DNA from: Staphylococcus xylosus
GTDB taxonomy: Bacteria; Bacillota; Bacilli; Staphylococcales; Staphylococcaceae
DNA length: 64,000 bases
Direction: 5' to 3'
Assembly (NCBI RefSeq): GCF_002732165.1
Contig: NZ_MRZO01000005.1
Location: 62,001 to 126,000 of the forward strand
Shown: positions 1 through 9,283 of the stretch, piece after piece
Layout: every line of letters begins with the position of its first letter
Position numbering within the stretch: position 1 is the stretch's first letter
Program-made: the position numbers and the translations under genes
Notes under the pieces: generated by a model
Database searches by the model: none
Told to the model about the DNA's origin: nothing
The model's input: only the letters and a program-made list of their open reading frames with translations

Positions 1-263
1 TTCACTGCATATTGCTAGCATTTATTTATTTTGTAACTTTTGTTTTGTTATAATGTTTAATAGCTGATACATTTTAAGTATTACTAACATGACTTTTAAA
101 TATAATAATAATCAAATTGTTAGTTTTTAAATTACCCACATTATATTATAACTATGATTTTTGATCATTATATTAATTTTACCATAACATTTATTTTTTT
201 TAATAAGTAAAACAAAGAATATTGGACGATAGCATAATAAATATAGATTGGATGGATTATGGA

Positions 264-1163
264 ATGAAATCAAGACTAACAACTAAATTTATAAATAAAT
301 ACTTATTACCTCATAGATCTATTATTTTTAATACAGATCAAGATTTTGAGTCATTCATGGAAAAGCGTGAAAAGATTAATGATAAAAAACATAAACAGCC
401 AGAAACACTAAATGTTAAATCTGATTTGGATAAGCAAACACTAGATGACTTACAAGTATTTAGATTCAGATTTAGACATAGTAAAGAAAAAAAGATTTTA
501 TATATTCATGGTGGTTATAATACTTTACAACCATCAGCTTTTCACTGGAGATACATGGATAAACTGGCATTAAGTACTTTATATGAAGTTGTTATGCCTA
601 TCTATCCAAAAGCACCGAAATATAATATTGATGATACATTCGATGCTATTTTTAAAGTATATAATGAATTGTTAAAAGAGGTTGATAGTAAAGACATTAT
701 CGTTATGGGTGACGGCACTGGTGGCGCTTTAGCACTTAGTCTAGTTCAACAGTTGCAAGAGCAAGGACAACCAATGCCTAGAAAACTATATCTATTTTCT
801 CCATTATTAGATGCACAATTAGATAATACAGAAATTACTGAAGCACTAGATCGAAAAGATGTACTCGTAGATAAAGACGGTGTTCAAAAAATATTGAAAC
901 GTTGGTCGAACAACTTGCCATTAAATGATTCAAGACTCTCTCCTATAAATGGTAATTTGATTGATTTACCACCAATTTATATGTTTGGTGGTACTCATGA
1001 AATTTATCTAGCAGATATGTTGAAATTTACTGAAATTTTAGCTTCAGCACAACAAGAAATTCACTTTTATGAGTATAAACGTATGGTTCACGCTTTCCCT
1101 TTATTACCAATAAGAGAATCTCATAAAGTAATTAAACAAATTGTTGGAACAATTAATGAGTAA
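264..1163 (+). CDS. Alpha/beta hydrolase (HSL/esterase-like) lacking the nucleophile serine
   Basis: An alpha/beta hydrolase of the hormone-sensitive-lipase/acetyl-esterase type. It has an oxyanion-hole HGGYN motif at about residues 82-86 and a nucleophile elbow at about 149-154. A C-terminal GGTHE...D segment and an HAFP motif could supply the acid and histidine. The elbow reads GDGTGG, where active esterases have GDSAGG, so the catalytic serine is replaced by glycine. Hydrolase activity is therefore doubtful. I placed the start at ATG 264 because GGATGG sits 8 bases upstream; the frame is open to a TTG at 222 (14 more residues) that has no visible ribosome site. A terminator follows the gene. 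Confidence 0.75.
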   Translation: MKSRLTTKFINKYLLPHRSIIFNTDQDFESFMEKREKINDKKHKQPETLNVKSDLDKQTLDDLQVFRFRFRHSKEKKILYIHGGYNTLQPSAFHWRYMDKLALSTLYEVVMPIYPKAPKYNIDDTFDAIFKVYNELLKEVDSKDIIVMGDGTGGALALSLVQQLQEQGQPMPRKLYLFSPLLDAQLDNTEITEALDRKDVLVDKDGVQKILKRWSNNLPLNDSRLSPINGNLIDLPPIYMFGGTHEIYLADMLKFTEILASAQQEIHFYEYKRMVHAFPLLPIRESHKVIKQIVGTINE

Positions 1164-1209
1164 ATAAAGTCATAAATTTTAATATATAAAGGTGATTAAC
1201 TTTAACGGA

Positions 1210-1254
1210 CAGGATTGGAAACCAAAGTTGACTGGACTTCCAATCTTGTTTTTT
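1210..1254 (+). terminator. Intrinsic terminator of the hydrolase gene
   Basis: An 11-bp stem, CAGGATTGGAA at 1210-1220 pairing with TTCCAATCTTG at 1238-1248, is followed by a run of six T. Confidence 0.8.
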
Positions 1255-1286
1255 GATTAGTAACAAACTTAATAAAGGATAAAACA

Positions 1287-1316
1287 ACTGCCAATTAAGT
1301 TAACTTGATTGGCAGT
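1287..1316 (-). terminator. Probable terminator for the two leftward genes
   Basis: ACTGCCAAT (1287-1295) and ATTGGCAGT (1308-1316) form a perfect 9-bp stem around a partly paired AGTTAACT core. On the minus strand it is followed by a loose T-rich stretch. It lies 28 bases past the stop codon of the gene at 1344. Confidence 0.55.
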
Positions 1317-1343
1317 AGAATTTCAATAAAAGGCAGAATATAG

Positions 1344-1748
1344 TTATTGATTTATAATTTTCGTATTAATAGAATCGATGATAAACTTTTGCCCCATTAA
1401 AGTGTAATGATAGGCCAATATCTCTTCGTAATCAGCCGTCGGTTGTGCGAGCATTTTAAATTTTTGTGAGGAAGTGTCATAATCATTTAAAACACTTGTT
1501 GCATACTCATTAAAATTTGAAATAAAAGCCTGATTATCTGGATAAGACTTCAAAATGAAATCAATGTAATCAATAGCTCTTTTTTGTCCTTGTAAATAAC
1601 TAATATCTAAGCCACGTTTAATCAATTGACTATCAGGTCCATTGATAACAAGGCTCTTACTTTGATTAAGCTCGCTAAGTTCAAATTTAGTTTGGTCAAA
1701 TAAATCATATAAATGTGATTCAACACTTGTATGGATGTTCTTTGTCAT
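1344..1748 (-). CDS. Hypothetical protein, 134 aa
   Basis: I do not recognise the family. The 134 residues are soluble and look mostly helical, with no signal peptide, membrane segment or metal-binding motif. The centre is rich in aromatic residues and the N-terminus is acidic. The gene follows the thioesterase-like gene by about 15 bases on the same strand, so the two are probably co-transcribed. The start ATG has AAGGAG about 11 bases upstream, within that short gap. A role connected to the neighbouring acyl-thioester enzyme is possible but is only inferred from position. Confidence 0.6.
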   Translation of the reverse strand: MTKNIHTSVESHLYDLFDQTKFELSELNQSKSLVINGPDSQLIKRGLDISYLQGQKRAIDYIDFILKSYPDNQAFISNFNEYATSVLNDYDTSSQKFKMLAQPTADYEEILAYHYTLMGQKFIIDSINTKIINQ

Positions 1749-1763
1749 TTTTTTCTCAACTCC

Positions 1764-2231
1764 TTATCTAGTAATTCCTATACGGTGACCCAATTGCTTT
1801 GGCCAGTCGATGCGCCGTTGATTATTATAATAGGAAATAATTTCATTTGCATATTGTTCAGGGAAAGGGGATGTTTTATTAGTTTTGCGATTGATACCTA
1901 ACATCAAAGCTTCATTAGTTGCAACAGTTGTACCATCTGTTTTTGTCATGATTGAGAAGAAGTGTACGCTTTTCTCATTATAATCGTATAAGTAAATAGT
2001 GATTTGATATTCATCATTTTCTACTAATTCAGATAAATAAGCGGTTTGTTCTTCAACAGTAAATAAGGTATAGCTTAATGTTTCTCTTTCCTCTAAAGAT
2101 AATCCCTTTTGGTAATTAAACTGGTTAATAGCGTCACTGAAAATCATATTATATTGCGCATCATGTACATGATTATTGTGGTCAATCATATCTTGTGTTA
2201 CGTAGTGATTAATAGTAAATGGATTTTGCAT
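1764..2231 (-). CDS. Acyl-CoA thioesterase-like (hotdog fold) protein
   Basis: About 155 residues resembling the 4HBT/hotdog thioesterase superfamily. The N-terminus has the typical VTQDMIDHNNHVHDAQYNMIF arrangement, in which an Asp/His-Asn segment precedes the hot-dog helix. A later basic stretch gives NEALMLGINRKT, in the place where such enzymes have their second core strand. Substrate is unknown. I chose the ATG at 2231 because AAGGAGTG lies 6 bases upstream; the frame extends 12 codons further without another good ribosome site. It leads a two-gene leftward unit and is divergent from corA. Confidence 0.65.
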   Translation of the reverse strand: MQNPFTINHYVTQDMIDHNNHVHDAQYNMIFSDAINQFNYQKGLSLEERETLSYTLFTVEEQTAYLSELVENDEYQITIYLYDYNEKSVHFFSIMTKTDGTTVATNEALMLGINRKTNKTSPFPEQYANEIISYYNNQRRIDWPKQLGHRIGITR

Positions 2232-2376
2232 CAAAACACTCCTTGATAGTCGAAAGTTAATAATCAAATGGTAACAAGTTTTTCTTGTCTACAATGTTAG
2301 TTTACTAAAAATAACATAAACTTACACTTGAACGGTTTCATGGTAAAATAAGGTAAATGATTTAGGGAGGGGAAAT

Positions 2377-3324
2377 ATGACAATTACAGTTAAATATCAA
2401 GTTCCTGGACAAGCATTAACAGAAGCTTCGTGCTTTGATGATGTACCTGAATCAGCAACATTCGTTTGGTACGATTTTCACAAGCCTTCAGCACCAGAAA
2501 ATGAGATTTTTAGGTCGTATTTTAGCTTTAATAAACTTGAAATCGATGATACAGTTAATGGAACACCTAGGGCAAAATATAAATCATATGATACATATCA
2601 ATATATCGTATTGCATAGTATTGACACGAATAACAGTGGTGACAAAGCGTTGAATTTATTTATAAAAGATGAAGTGCTTATTACGTACCATCATCAGCCT
2701 TTTTCAATTTTAAATAACTTTACAGATGTATTGATGAAAGAAAATAAAAATGTTTTGCAAACATCTGATGTTGCATTGCACATCATAGATAAAATGGTGG
2801 ATAGTTACTTTGATTTGATCTATGAAATTGAAGATAAAGTATACGAATTTGAGGATTATCACCTAAAGGATGCTTCAGTTAAAAATATTATGGAAGAAGT
2901 ATTTAAAATAAGATCTAATATTATAAAAATGAAGCGCATTGTTTATCCAATTCAAGAATTAGTTGATAACATCAAAGAAAGCGGCCTATTACTTGTAGAT
3001 AAGAAGAATCATATGTATATTCAACATATAGAGGACCATATTATAAAACAACAAAATATTTTGAAAATGTCTCAAGAGATGACTGATGAAATTAAAGATA
3101 ATTATTCGTCATATAACTCTTTCAAAATGAATAGTATAATGCAAGTACTGACTCTGGTATCGGTAGTATTTCTACCTTTGACATTGATTACAGGTATATA
3201 CGGCATGAATTTTACAAATATGCCTGAGCTGAAATGGCATTATGGTTATTATATTGTCTTAACAATTATGTTAGCGATAAGTATTAGCTGTATAGTCTAC
3301 TTTAAAAAAGAAAAATGGTTTTAA
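2377..3324 (+). CDS. corA: CorA-family magnesium/divalent-cation channel
   Basis: A 315-residue CorA-type transporter for Mg2+ (possibly also Co2+ or Ni2+). It has a large N-terminal cytoplasmic domain and a long helical region at about 130-250. Two C-terminal membrane helices are joined by the signature GMN at residues 276-278, in the context YGMNFTNMPE, and the protein ends in a basic KKEKWF tail. The length is normal for the family. AGGGAGG precedes the ATG. It is followed 73 bases later by fni on the same strand, with no obvious terminator between them. Confidence 0.92.
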   Translation: MTITVKYQVPGQALTEASCFDDVPESATFVWYDFHKPSAPENEIFRSYFSFNKLEIDDTVNGTPRAKYKSYDTYQYIVLHSIDTNNSGDKALNLFIKDEVLITYHHQPFSILNNFTDVLMKENKNVLQTSDVALHIIDKMVDSYFDLIYEIEDKVYEFEDYHLKDASVKNIMEEVFKIRSNIIKMKRIVYPIQELVDNIKESGLLLVDKKNHMYIQHIEDHIIKQQNILKMSQEMTDEIKDNYSSYNSFKMNSIMQVLTLVSVVFLPLTLITGIYGMNFTNMPELKWHYGYYIVLTIMLAISISCIVYFKKEKWF

Positions 3325-3397
3325 TGGTTATAGCAATATAAGGATAGTTCGATATAATGAATTTAATATAAAAATGTGTTGAAAGTAGGAGCGGAAA

Positions 3398-4441
3398 ATG
3401 AGCGATATAAAAAGAGAACAACGTAAAAATGAACACGTAGAAATAGCAATGGCGCAGAAAGATGCAACAATTTCAGATTTTGATGAAATAAGGTTTGTAC
3501 ATCATTCTATTCCTAATATTGATGTTGATGATGTTGATTTAACAAGTAATTTAAAAGACTTTACGTTAAATCAACCATTGTATATTAATGCGATGACTGG
3601 TGGTAGTGAATGGACGAAACAAATTAATGAAAAATTAGCTGTTATCGCACGTGAGACTGGAATTGCGATGGCTGTCGGTTCAACGCATGCTGCATTGAGA
3701 AACAGCAAGATGGCTTCTTCCTTTAGTGTCGTACGTGAAACAAATCCAGAAGGTATTATTTTTAGTAATGTAGGAGCAGATGTACCTGTAGATAAAGCCG
3801 TAGAATCAGTGAAATTACTTGATGCTCAAGCTTTACAAGTTCATGTTAATGCGCCACAAGAATTAGTTATGCCAGAAGGTAATAGAACTTTTTCTACATG
3901 GATGGAAAATTTAGCACAAATTGTAGCACGAGTAGATGTGCCAGTTATAGTTAAAGAAGTTGGCTTTGGTATGAGTAAAGAAACGATTAAAAGTCTTAAC
4001 GAAATCGGTATTAAGTACGTAGATGTAAGTGGTAGAGGTGGTACTAATTTTGTCGATATTGAAAATGAAAGACGTACATATAAAGATATGGATTACTTAG
4101 GCTTATGGGGGCAAACGACTGTAGAGTCTTTATTAGAAAGCACCGCATATCAACAAGATATGGATATTTTAGCAAGTGGTGGTGTCAGAACCCCTTTAGA
4201 TGCAGTGAAATGTCTTGCACTTGGCGCTAGTGCAGTAGGAATGTCACGTCCATTTTTAAATCATGTTGAAAATTATGGCATCACTGAAACACTAAATTAC
4301 ACAGAACAATTTACGGAGCACATGAAAAAAATTATGACGATGCTTGATGCAAAATCAATTAAAGATTTACAACATGCACAAATGGTATTTAGTCCAAAAT
4401 TACAATCATGGATTGAACAAAGAGGTTTAGATATTAAATAA
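3398..4441 (+). CDS. fni: Type 2 isopentenyl-diphosphate delta-isomerase
   Basis: An FMN- and NADPH-dependent enzyme interconverting isopentenyl and dimethylallyl diphosphate at the end of the mevalonate pathway, as in other Gram-positive cocci. The 347 residues are full length. Visible motifs are MTGGS near residue 67, GRGGTNF near 212-218 (phosphate/FMN contacts), and the TIM-barrel phosphate-binding [10 protein letters not shown] near 262-271. Staphylococci lack the unrelated type 1 enzyme, so this is presumably essential. A strong bidirectional terminator separates it from the convergent gltS. Confidence 0.95.
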   Translation: MSDIKREQRKNEHVEIAMAQKDATISDFDEIRFVHHSIPNIDVDDVDLTSNLKDFTLNQPLYINAMTGGSEWTKQINEKLAVIARETGIAMAVGSTHAALRNSKMASSFSVVRETNPEGIIFSNVGADVPVDKAVESVKLLDAQALQVHVNAPQELVMPEGNRTFSTWMENLAQIVARVDVPVIVKEVGFGMSKETIKSLNEIGIKYVDVSGRGGTNFVDIENERRTYKDMDYLGLWGQTTVESLLESTAYQQDMDILASGGVRTPLDAVKCLALGASAVGMSRPFLNHVENYGITETLNYTEQFTEHMKKIMTMLDAKSIKDLQHAQMVFSPKLQSWIEQRGLDIK

Positions 4442-4483
4442 ACAAGTCAATGCTATAAAACAGTATATATGGGGAACAAAATT

Positions 4484-4530
4484 AAAACAAGGCCGGTGCA
4501 GTTTATCCAAACTGTTTCGGCCTTGTTTTT
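4484..4530. terminator. Bidirectional terminator between fni and gltS
   Basis: AAAACAAGGCCG (4484-4495) pairs with CGGCCTTGTTTT (4518-4529), extended inside by AGTTT/AAACT. A-rich and T-rich flanks let it work on both strands between the convergent genes. Confidence 0.85.
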
Positions 4531-4602
4531 AAATGCATGATTTAGTGATACGAGTTTCATTCGTGTTAAAGCCACGTAATGATTGATTGAATTCATATGA
4601 AG

Positions 4603-5811
4603 TTAGCTGAAAATATTAATGAAAGTTGTAACTATAGGCACACCTAGTAAATCAATTAAAAATGCACCTACAATTGGTACAACTAAATAGGCTTTTGGAG
4701 ACGCACCATATTTCTTTGTTATGACATCTAAGTTAGCCATAGCATTTGGCGTTGCACCAAGTCCGTGTCCAATAAACCCACCAATCATAACTGCTGCATC
4801 ATAATCTTTACCTAATCCTCGGAATAAAATTAGTACAGAGAATAAGACAATAAATACAACTTGAACTAATACAATAATGATTAACGGAATTGCCAATTGA
4901 TAAATTTCAGTTAGTTGAATACTCATTAATGCAATAGATAAAAAGAGGCTAAGTGAGACGTCACTAATACTGTTAATGAGCTTCATATCAATAATATTTA
5001 AATTACTGTATTCGGATATATTACGTATAATGACTGCAATAAACATTGCGCCAACATATATAGGAATATTTATACCTGTTAAATCAGAAAATTGAGTCCC
5101 TAAATATGAACCGATAGCCATACAAATGGCAACAATTGCAAATTGCATTAGAAATATAGTAGTGGGTGCCATACGCTTATGTAGATATTGATTAGCGGTT
5201 ACATCGCTATAATCTTTCATCGTTTCTTCAGCATTTTCAGGTTTTAAGTTATATTTATTAATTAAAAATTTTACAACTGGGCCGCCTACTAAACCACCAG
5301 CAACTAAACCTAAGGTCGCTGCAGCTAAGGCTGCTGTTACTGCAGAATCAATACCTAGGCTCTGGACTGTTTTACCATAGGCAGCTGCATTACCGTGTCC
5401 GCCTTCCATTGACATAGAACCGGCTGTTAAACCTAATAAAGGCGGTATATTTAATAATCTTGCCAGTGATACACCAATGATGTTTTGAAAGAATGCTAGG
5501 ACACCACAAAAAATAAAATATAATATTAAGACTTTACCACCTAAACGAAGAAGTTTAAATGATGCTCCTAGTCCAATCGTTGTGAAAAATGCAAGCATAA
5601 AGAAATCTTGAATAAAGTCAGAATCTAACTTTATAGTTAATAAACCTGTTGTTTCTAAAATTGCTACAATAATAGCAAAGAGTAAACCACCAATTACTGG
5701 CGCAGGTATACATAATCTTTTTAAAATACCAACATGATTAATAATATAGATACCTACAAGGTATAATACACTTGCCAAGGCTAAAGTAGTAATTGCATCT
5801 AACTCTAGCAT
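4603..5811 (-). CDS. gltS: Sodium/glutamate symporter GltS
   Basis: A 402-residue polytopic membrane protein of the GltS family, which takes up glutamate with Na+. It shows about ten hydrophobic segments and two glycine-rich re-entrant-loop regions typical of the family, EGGHGNAAAYG at about residues 136-146 and GFIGHGLGATPNAMAN at about 345-360. I chose the ATG at 5811 because GGGAGG lies 7 bases upstream; the next ATG upstream is only 1 base from that site. A cre-like site lies 65 bases before the start, suggesting catabolite control. Confidence 0.92.
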   Translation of the reverse strand: MLELDAITTLALASVLYLVGIYIINHVGILKRLCIPAPVIGGLLFAIIVAILETTGLLTIKLDSDFIQDFFMLAFFTTIGLGASFKLLRLGGKVLILYFIFCGVLAFFQNIIGVSLARLLNIPPLLGLTAGSMSMEGGHGNAAAYGKTVQSLGIDSAVTAALAAATLGLVAGGLVGGPVVKFLINKYNLKPENAEETMKDYSDVTANQYLHKRMAPTTIFLMQFAIVAICMAIGSYLGTQFSDLTGINIPIYVGAMFIAVIIRNISEYSNLNIIDMKLINSISDVSLSLFLSIALMSIQLTEIYQLAIPLIIIVLVQVVFIVLFSVLILFRGLGKDYDAAVMIGGFIGHGLGATPNAMANLDVITKKYGASPKAYLVVPIVGAFLIDLLGVPIVTTFINIFS

Positions 5812-5875
5812 GTTCATTCCTCCCTTAATACTAATATACAAAACTAATAAGTTAACCATTTATAAACGTCTTATA

Positions 5876-5889
5876 AGTTAGCGCTTACA
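5876..5889 (-). promoter_or_regulatory. cre-like site upstream of gltS
   Basis: The minus strand reads TGTAAGCGCTAACT, which matches the CcpA operator consensus TGNAARCGNWWWCA at all but the last base. It is 65 bases upstream of the gltS start, a plausible repression position. Confidence 0.55.
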
Positions 5890-5988
5890 ACACCCGTAAT
5901 TTCGATTATACATTTTTGGAAAATATAATGATAGTCATAGAAATGATTATCGAAAAATTTAATTGAAAAGCATAGTGAAATTACTTAA

Positions 5989-6117
5989 TTGAATAAAAAA
6001 TTAATTGATATTGGGAATTTAAATATTGAAAATAGCAAATTAAAAAATAAAAAAATTGGTGACGGTGAAAACTTAATTAAGATTGTAACTGATACAGGTG
6101 ATGTGACAATTAAATAG
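5989..6117 (+). pseudogene. 3' remnant of a DUF4097-like (adhesin-like repeat) gene
   Basis: An open stretch of 42 codons ends in TAG and is followed at once by an intrinsic terminator. It translates to an N/K/D-rich beta-repeat-like segment ending KIVTDTGDVTIK. That resembles the C-terminal strand repeats of DUF4097-type surface or envelope proteins. There is no ATG or ribosome site, and an in-frame stop (TAA, 5986-5988) lies directly upstream. I read it as the surviving 3' end of a deleted gene. The family assignment is by pattern only. Confidence 0.45.
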
Positions 6118-6132
6118 TAAGTGTCGAAAGAG

Positions 6133-6168
6133 GAGATAATGTATATAAAATGACATTATCTCTTTTTT
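6133..6168 (+). terminator. Terminator behind the gene remnant
   Basis: GAGATAATGT (6133-6142) pairs perfectly with ACATTATCTC (6153-6162), followed by TTTTTT. It has no intact gene upstream on the plus strand. Confidence 0.8.
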
Positions 6169-6218
6169 GATTTACCATATATATCATATAAAATACCTAG
6201 GTAATAAGGAGCTCATTT

Positions 6219-7541
6219 ATGGAACAAACTATGCGAAGTGAAAAACAATATGGCGCCTTAGCGCTATTGCCTTTGGCAATATTTTTAGTGTTATATATAG
6301 GCGTAGGTATTACTTTTACCATTCTAGGTAAAGAAGATGCTTTCGATCAATTGCCACGTCATGTCGCAATATTAATAGGTATTGTTATAGCTTGGACTTG
6401 CTATGACAGAAAAACAGCTTTTACTAAAAAAGTACAAATATTCACTGAAAATGCAGGTAATTCAGGCATAGTGAATTTAGGTTTGATTCTACTACTTGCA
6501 GGTGCATTTTCGGCTGTTACGTCTGAAATGGGCGGTAAAACCGCAATGGTGAATATGGGACTTTCTGTTATTCCGCCAAGTTTACTTATTCCTGGAATAT
6601 TTATTATGAGTGGTTTTGCTGCATTAACATTAGGTACTTCAACTGGTGCACAGGCGGCTTTTATTCCAGTAGGTGTTGCAGTAGCACAAGCCGCTGATTT
6701 AAGTGTCGCAGCAGCTGGTGCAGCTGTTATAGCTGGCGCTTACTTTGGCGATAACTTATCTATAATTTCTGATACTACAATTGCTGCAACTAATGGTGTT
6801 GGCGCTAAGATGAGAGATAAATTCAAAATGAATGTCCTTATTGCATTACCTGCTGCCATAATTACAGCTATTTTCTACACTATTGTAGGTGGAACGGGTA
6901 AAGTGGATGGCGACTTAAGTTATAATTTTATCAATATTTTACCTTACTTATTTGTATTAATTGCTGCAATAGCAGGTTTAGATGTCATTCTGGTGCTTAT
7001 TATTGGAATAATTATGGCGGGGCTACTTGGTATCGTTCAGGGACAATTAGGTATATTTCAGTTCACAAGAGCTATCGGTGATGGAATGGAAAGTATGTTT
7101 ACTATCTTTTTAGTAGCCTTTTTAGTTTCAGGACTTGTCGCTTTAATTCGATATTATGGTGGTATAGATTGGATTATTAAGGCAATGAAAGCCAAAGCTA
7201 AAGGGCGTAAGAGTGCAGAATATGTAATTAGCTTAATGTCTGGTGTGCTCTCTGCAGCATTATCGCATAACACATTAGCAATTATTATTTCTGCGCCAAT
7301 TGCAAAAGAAATTGGTGATGAATACAACGTACCACCAAAACGTATGGCAAGTTTATTAGATATATTTGCTTGTTGTGCATTAATGGTTTTGCCACATGAT
7401 AGTGGTATGTTAATGGTAGAACAATATGGAGATGTGTCTTACTTAGAAGTATTAAAATATTCATTTTATCCAGTAATATTTGTGATCTGTACTATAATAA
7501 CAATTCAATTTGGATTATTAGATCGTGATATAAAGCATTAA
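6219..7541 (+). CDS. NhaC-superfamily Na+/H+ antiporter-like transporter
   Basis: A 440-residue, roughly twelve-segment membrane protein of the NhaC/ArsB-type transporter superfamily. Family features include MGGKTAMVNMGLS near residue 107 and the conserved GAYFGDNLSIISDTTIAAT region near 167-185, where D and S/T residues line the transport path. A second D/H-rich site (SHNTLAIII) lies near 347. It is paralogous to the transporter at 29199, sharing the GDNLS-ISDTTIAA block. The substrate cannot be read from sequence: Na+/H+ exchange or an organic solute are both possible. AAGGAG precedes the ATG by 8 bases. Confidence 0.85.
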   Translation: MEQTMRSEKQYGALALLPLAIFLVLYIGVGITFTILGKEDAFDQLPRHVAILIGIVIAWTCYDRKTAFTKKVQIFTENAGNSGIVNLGLILLLAGAFSAVTSEMGGKTAMVNMGLSVIPPSLLIPGIFIMSGFAALTLGTSTGAQAAFIPVGVAVAQAADLSVAAAGAAVIAGAYFGDNLSIISDTTIAATNGVGAKMRDKFKMNVLIALPAAIITAIFYTIVGGTGKVDGDLSYNFINILPYLFVLIAAIAGLDVILVLIIGIIMAGLLGIVQGQLGIFQFTRAIGDGMESMFTIFLVAFLVSGLVALIRYYGGIDWIIKAMKAKAKGRKSAEYVISLMSGVLSAALSHNTLAIIISAPIAKEIGDEYNVPPKRMASLLDIFACCALMVLPHDSGMLMVEQYGDVSYLEVLKYSFYPVIFVICTIITIQFGLLDRDIKH

Positions 7542-7595
7542 AATAAAATTTTATCTATGCTATTAAACGGCAATGATGATGTTTATTTAGCAAAA

Positions 7596-7635
7596 AATAA
7601 GAGGTTGAGATATATAATTGTCTCAACCTCTTATT
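7596..7635. terminator. Bidirectional terminator between NhaC-type gene and mpg
   Basis: AATAAGAGGTTGAGA (7596-7610) is perfectly complementary to TCTCAACCTCTTATT (7621-7635). On the minus strand the stem is followed by a T run, so it mainly serves the leftward glycosylase gene. Confidence 0.8.
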
Positions 7636-7666
7636 CAAGTTAAAGATAAAGTTATTATCGTTAATA

Positions 7667-8278
7667 TTAATTACGCCAAGTTACATCTGGATGTTTCATA
7701 TCAGATTTGCGCATTCTTGAAACATATGGGTTACCTTGTACAGTAAAACGTAAAGGTTTATTTGTCCATTCACCTTTATTGGGTATTCCTATACGGCCAC
7801 TTGATTCAATTATTTTAGGATGTTTTCTATTTTTAGTATCTATTTGTAAGCGTCCTTCATTGATTTTAGAGCCATCTAAATGTCTTGGAATATTGAATGC
7901 TTTAGTCCATTTTCCAGGACCATTTGTTAAGTCAAAACCTAATTTGCCTCGATTGAGTGACATCGCCTCAATACCTTCTTCAGGTTCTACCGCTCTGATT
8001 AATACACCTTCAGGTTGACCTTCTAATTGGGTTACAAAATTAATAAGCAAGTGTGTATGCATCACGTGTGCGTAAATAGTACCACCGGTTTTATATAATG
8101 ATTCAACTTTGGGCGTTCGCTTGCCATTAAATCCGTGTGCTGCACGATCTTTTTTGCCTACATAGGCCTCTGTTTCTACTATATAGCCAGTGTATGTTTG
8201 TAATTCATCGTGATAGATGACACGCACCCCTAATAAGTCTTTGGCAATTGTAACAGTATCTCGTTGTATAAAATCCAT
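7667..8278 (-). CDS. DNA-3-methyladenine glycosylase (AAG/MPG family)
   Basis: A 203-residue alkyladenine-DNA glycosylase that removes alkylated purines in base-excision repair. It shows the family core: [14 protein letters not shown] near residues 36-49 (catalytic Glu and DNA-intercalating region), the [14 protein letters not shown] segment near 69-82, [11 protein letters not shown], and [12 protein letters not shown] near 119-130. Length is normal for bacterial members. GGAGGG precedes the start ATG. It is a single gene with its own terminator, divergent from the DUF805 gene. Confidence 0.9.
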   Translation of the reverse strand: MDFIQRDTVTIAKDLLGVRVIYHDELQTYTGYIVETEAYVGKKDRAAHGFNGKRTPKVESLYKTGGTIYAHVMHTHLLINFVTQLEGQPEGVLIRAVEPEEGIEAMSLNRGKLGFDLTNGPGKWTKAFNIPRHLDGSKINEGRLQIDTKNRKHPKIIESSGRIGIPNKGEWTNKPLRFTVQGNPYVSRMRKSDMKHPDVTWRN

Positions 8279-8480
8279 AAATTGCCCTCCAATATATAGT
8301 TTGTAAATTTAAATTTTTTTCGATATTTTTTAAAAAATTGTAAAATTGTGTTACCACTAAGATTAAATTTTGTTACACTATTTGTATGATAGGGTTAGTA
8401 AGTTTTTTACATACGACCTATTAAAATCTAGTATAAAATAAATCTTATCCTAAACAAATGAAAATGAAAAGAGGGAGATT

Positions 8481-9182
8481 ATGGAAAGGAAAATTGGCTT
8501 TGGACAAGCGCTTAAATTATATTGGAAAAACTATGTTAACTTTACTGGTCGGTCACGTAGAAGTGAATATTGGTTTATGGTATTGTGGCATATTATCTTC
8601 TTGTCACCTGCAATTATAGTAGGATTCATAGGTTTATGTATGCTTATAGCGAGCGTTTCTGAGACTACTGGTTCTGCAATAGGGCTAAGCGCGATTTTAT
8701 TACTGTTAAGTATAATATATATGTGTATTTATTCTATAGCAACGTTTATTCCAAACTGGGCCATATTAATAAGAAGGTTCCATGATACAGGTAGAACAAT
8801 GGTCATGCCGTTAGTTTATCTAGGGATCTCATTGATTGCTAATGTGGTGAATTTTGTCTTTGAGCAGAATGATTCGAGTGAAACAAATATAATCACTAGT
8901 ATTATTTTGCTTGTCTTTGGATTGCTTAACTTAGGATTAGGTATTTATATTATTGTCATTGCTTGTTTGGATAGTGAAAGAAAAACAAATAAATATGGCA
9001 GTAGTCATAAATATGGGCAACATATTCAATCTTCAGATCACACACAAAATAATCACTCAAATTCATTCAATACTGAGTCTGTTCAAAATGATGAGCGTCA
9101 TTCACAACAATTTAAACATGATGTTGAGTCATTTGATGAAAGTAAAAATCCAGAGAACAAACAAGATGATTTTAAATATTAA
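8481..9182 (+). CDS. DUF805 family membrane protein with a hydrophilic tail
   Basis: The first 160 residues are a DUF805 domain: an N-terminal FTGRSRRSEYWFM signature near residues 19-31, three or four membrane helices, and the RRFHDTGR motif near 95-102. The rest, about 65 residues, is a low-complexity tail rich in H, N, Q, S, D and E, probably cytoplasmic and disordered. DUF805 proteins are of unknown function, often envelope or stress associated. GAGGGAG lies just before the ATG. The gene stands alone between mpg and a shared terminator with araB. Confidence 0.8.
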   Translation: MERKIGFGQALKLYWKNYVNFTGRSRRSEYWFMVLWHIIFLSPAIIVGFIGLCMLIASVSETTGSAIGLSAILLLLSIIYMCIYSIATFIPNWAILIRRFHDTGRTMVMPLVYLGISLIANVVNFVFEQNDSSETNIITSIILLVFGLLNLGLGIYIIVIACLDSERKTNKYGSSHKYGQHIQSSDHTQNNHSNSFNTESVQNDERHSQQFKHDVESFDESKNPENKQDDFKY

Positions 9183-9215
9183 GGTCTAATTAGTTATGCA
9201 TTTGATTATAAAAAT

Positions 9216-9263
9216 AAACATAGGAGTTTGAGACATCAATTGGTGTCTCAGACTCCTATGTTT
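9216..9263. terminator. Bidirectional terminator between DUF805 gene and araB
   Basis: AAACATAGGAGT (from 9216) pairs with ACTCCTATGTTT (to 9263), and the stem continues inward with GAGACA/TGTCTC. The genes on both sides converge on it. Confidence 0.85.
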
Positions 9264-9283
9264 GTTTTATAATACTAAAATTA

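Noticed and set aside
5925..5960. Fur box before the antiporter gene
   Set aside because: TGATAGTCAT and ATGATTATC resemble half sites, but the spacing and symmetry do not fit the 7-1-7 or 19-base forms.
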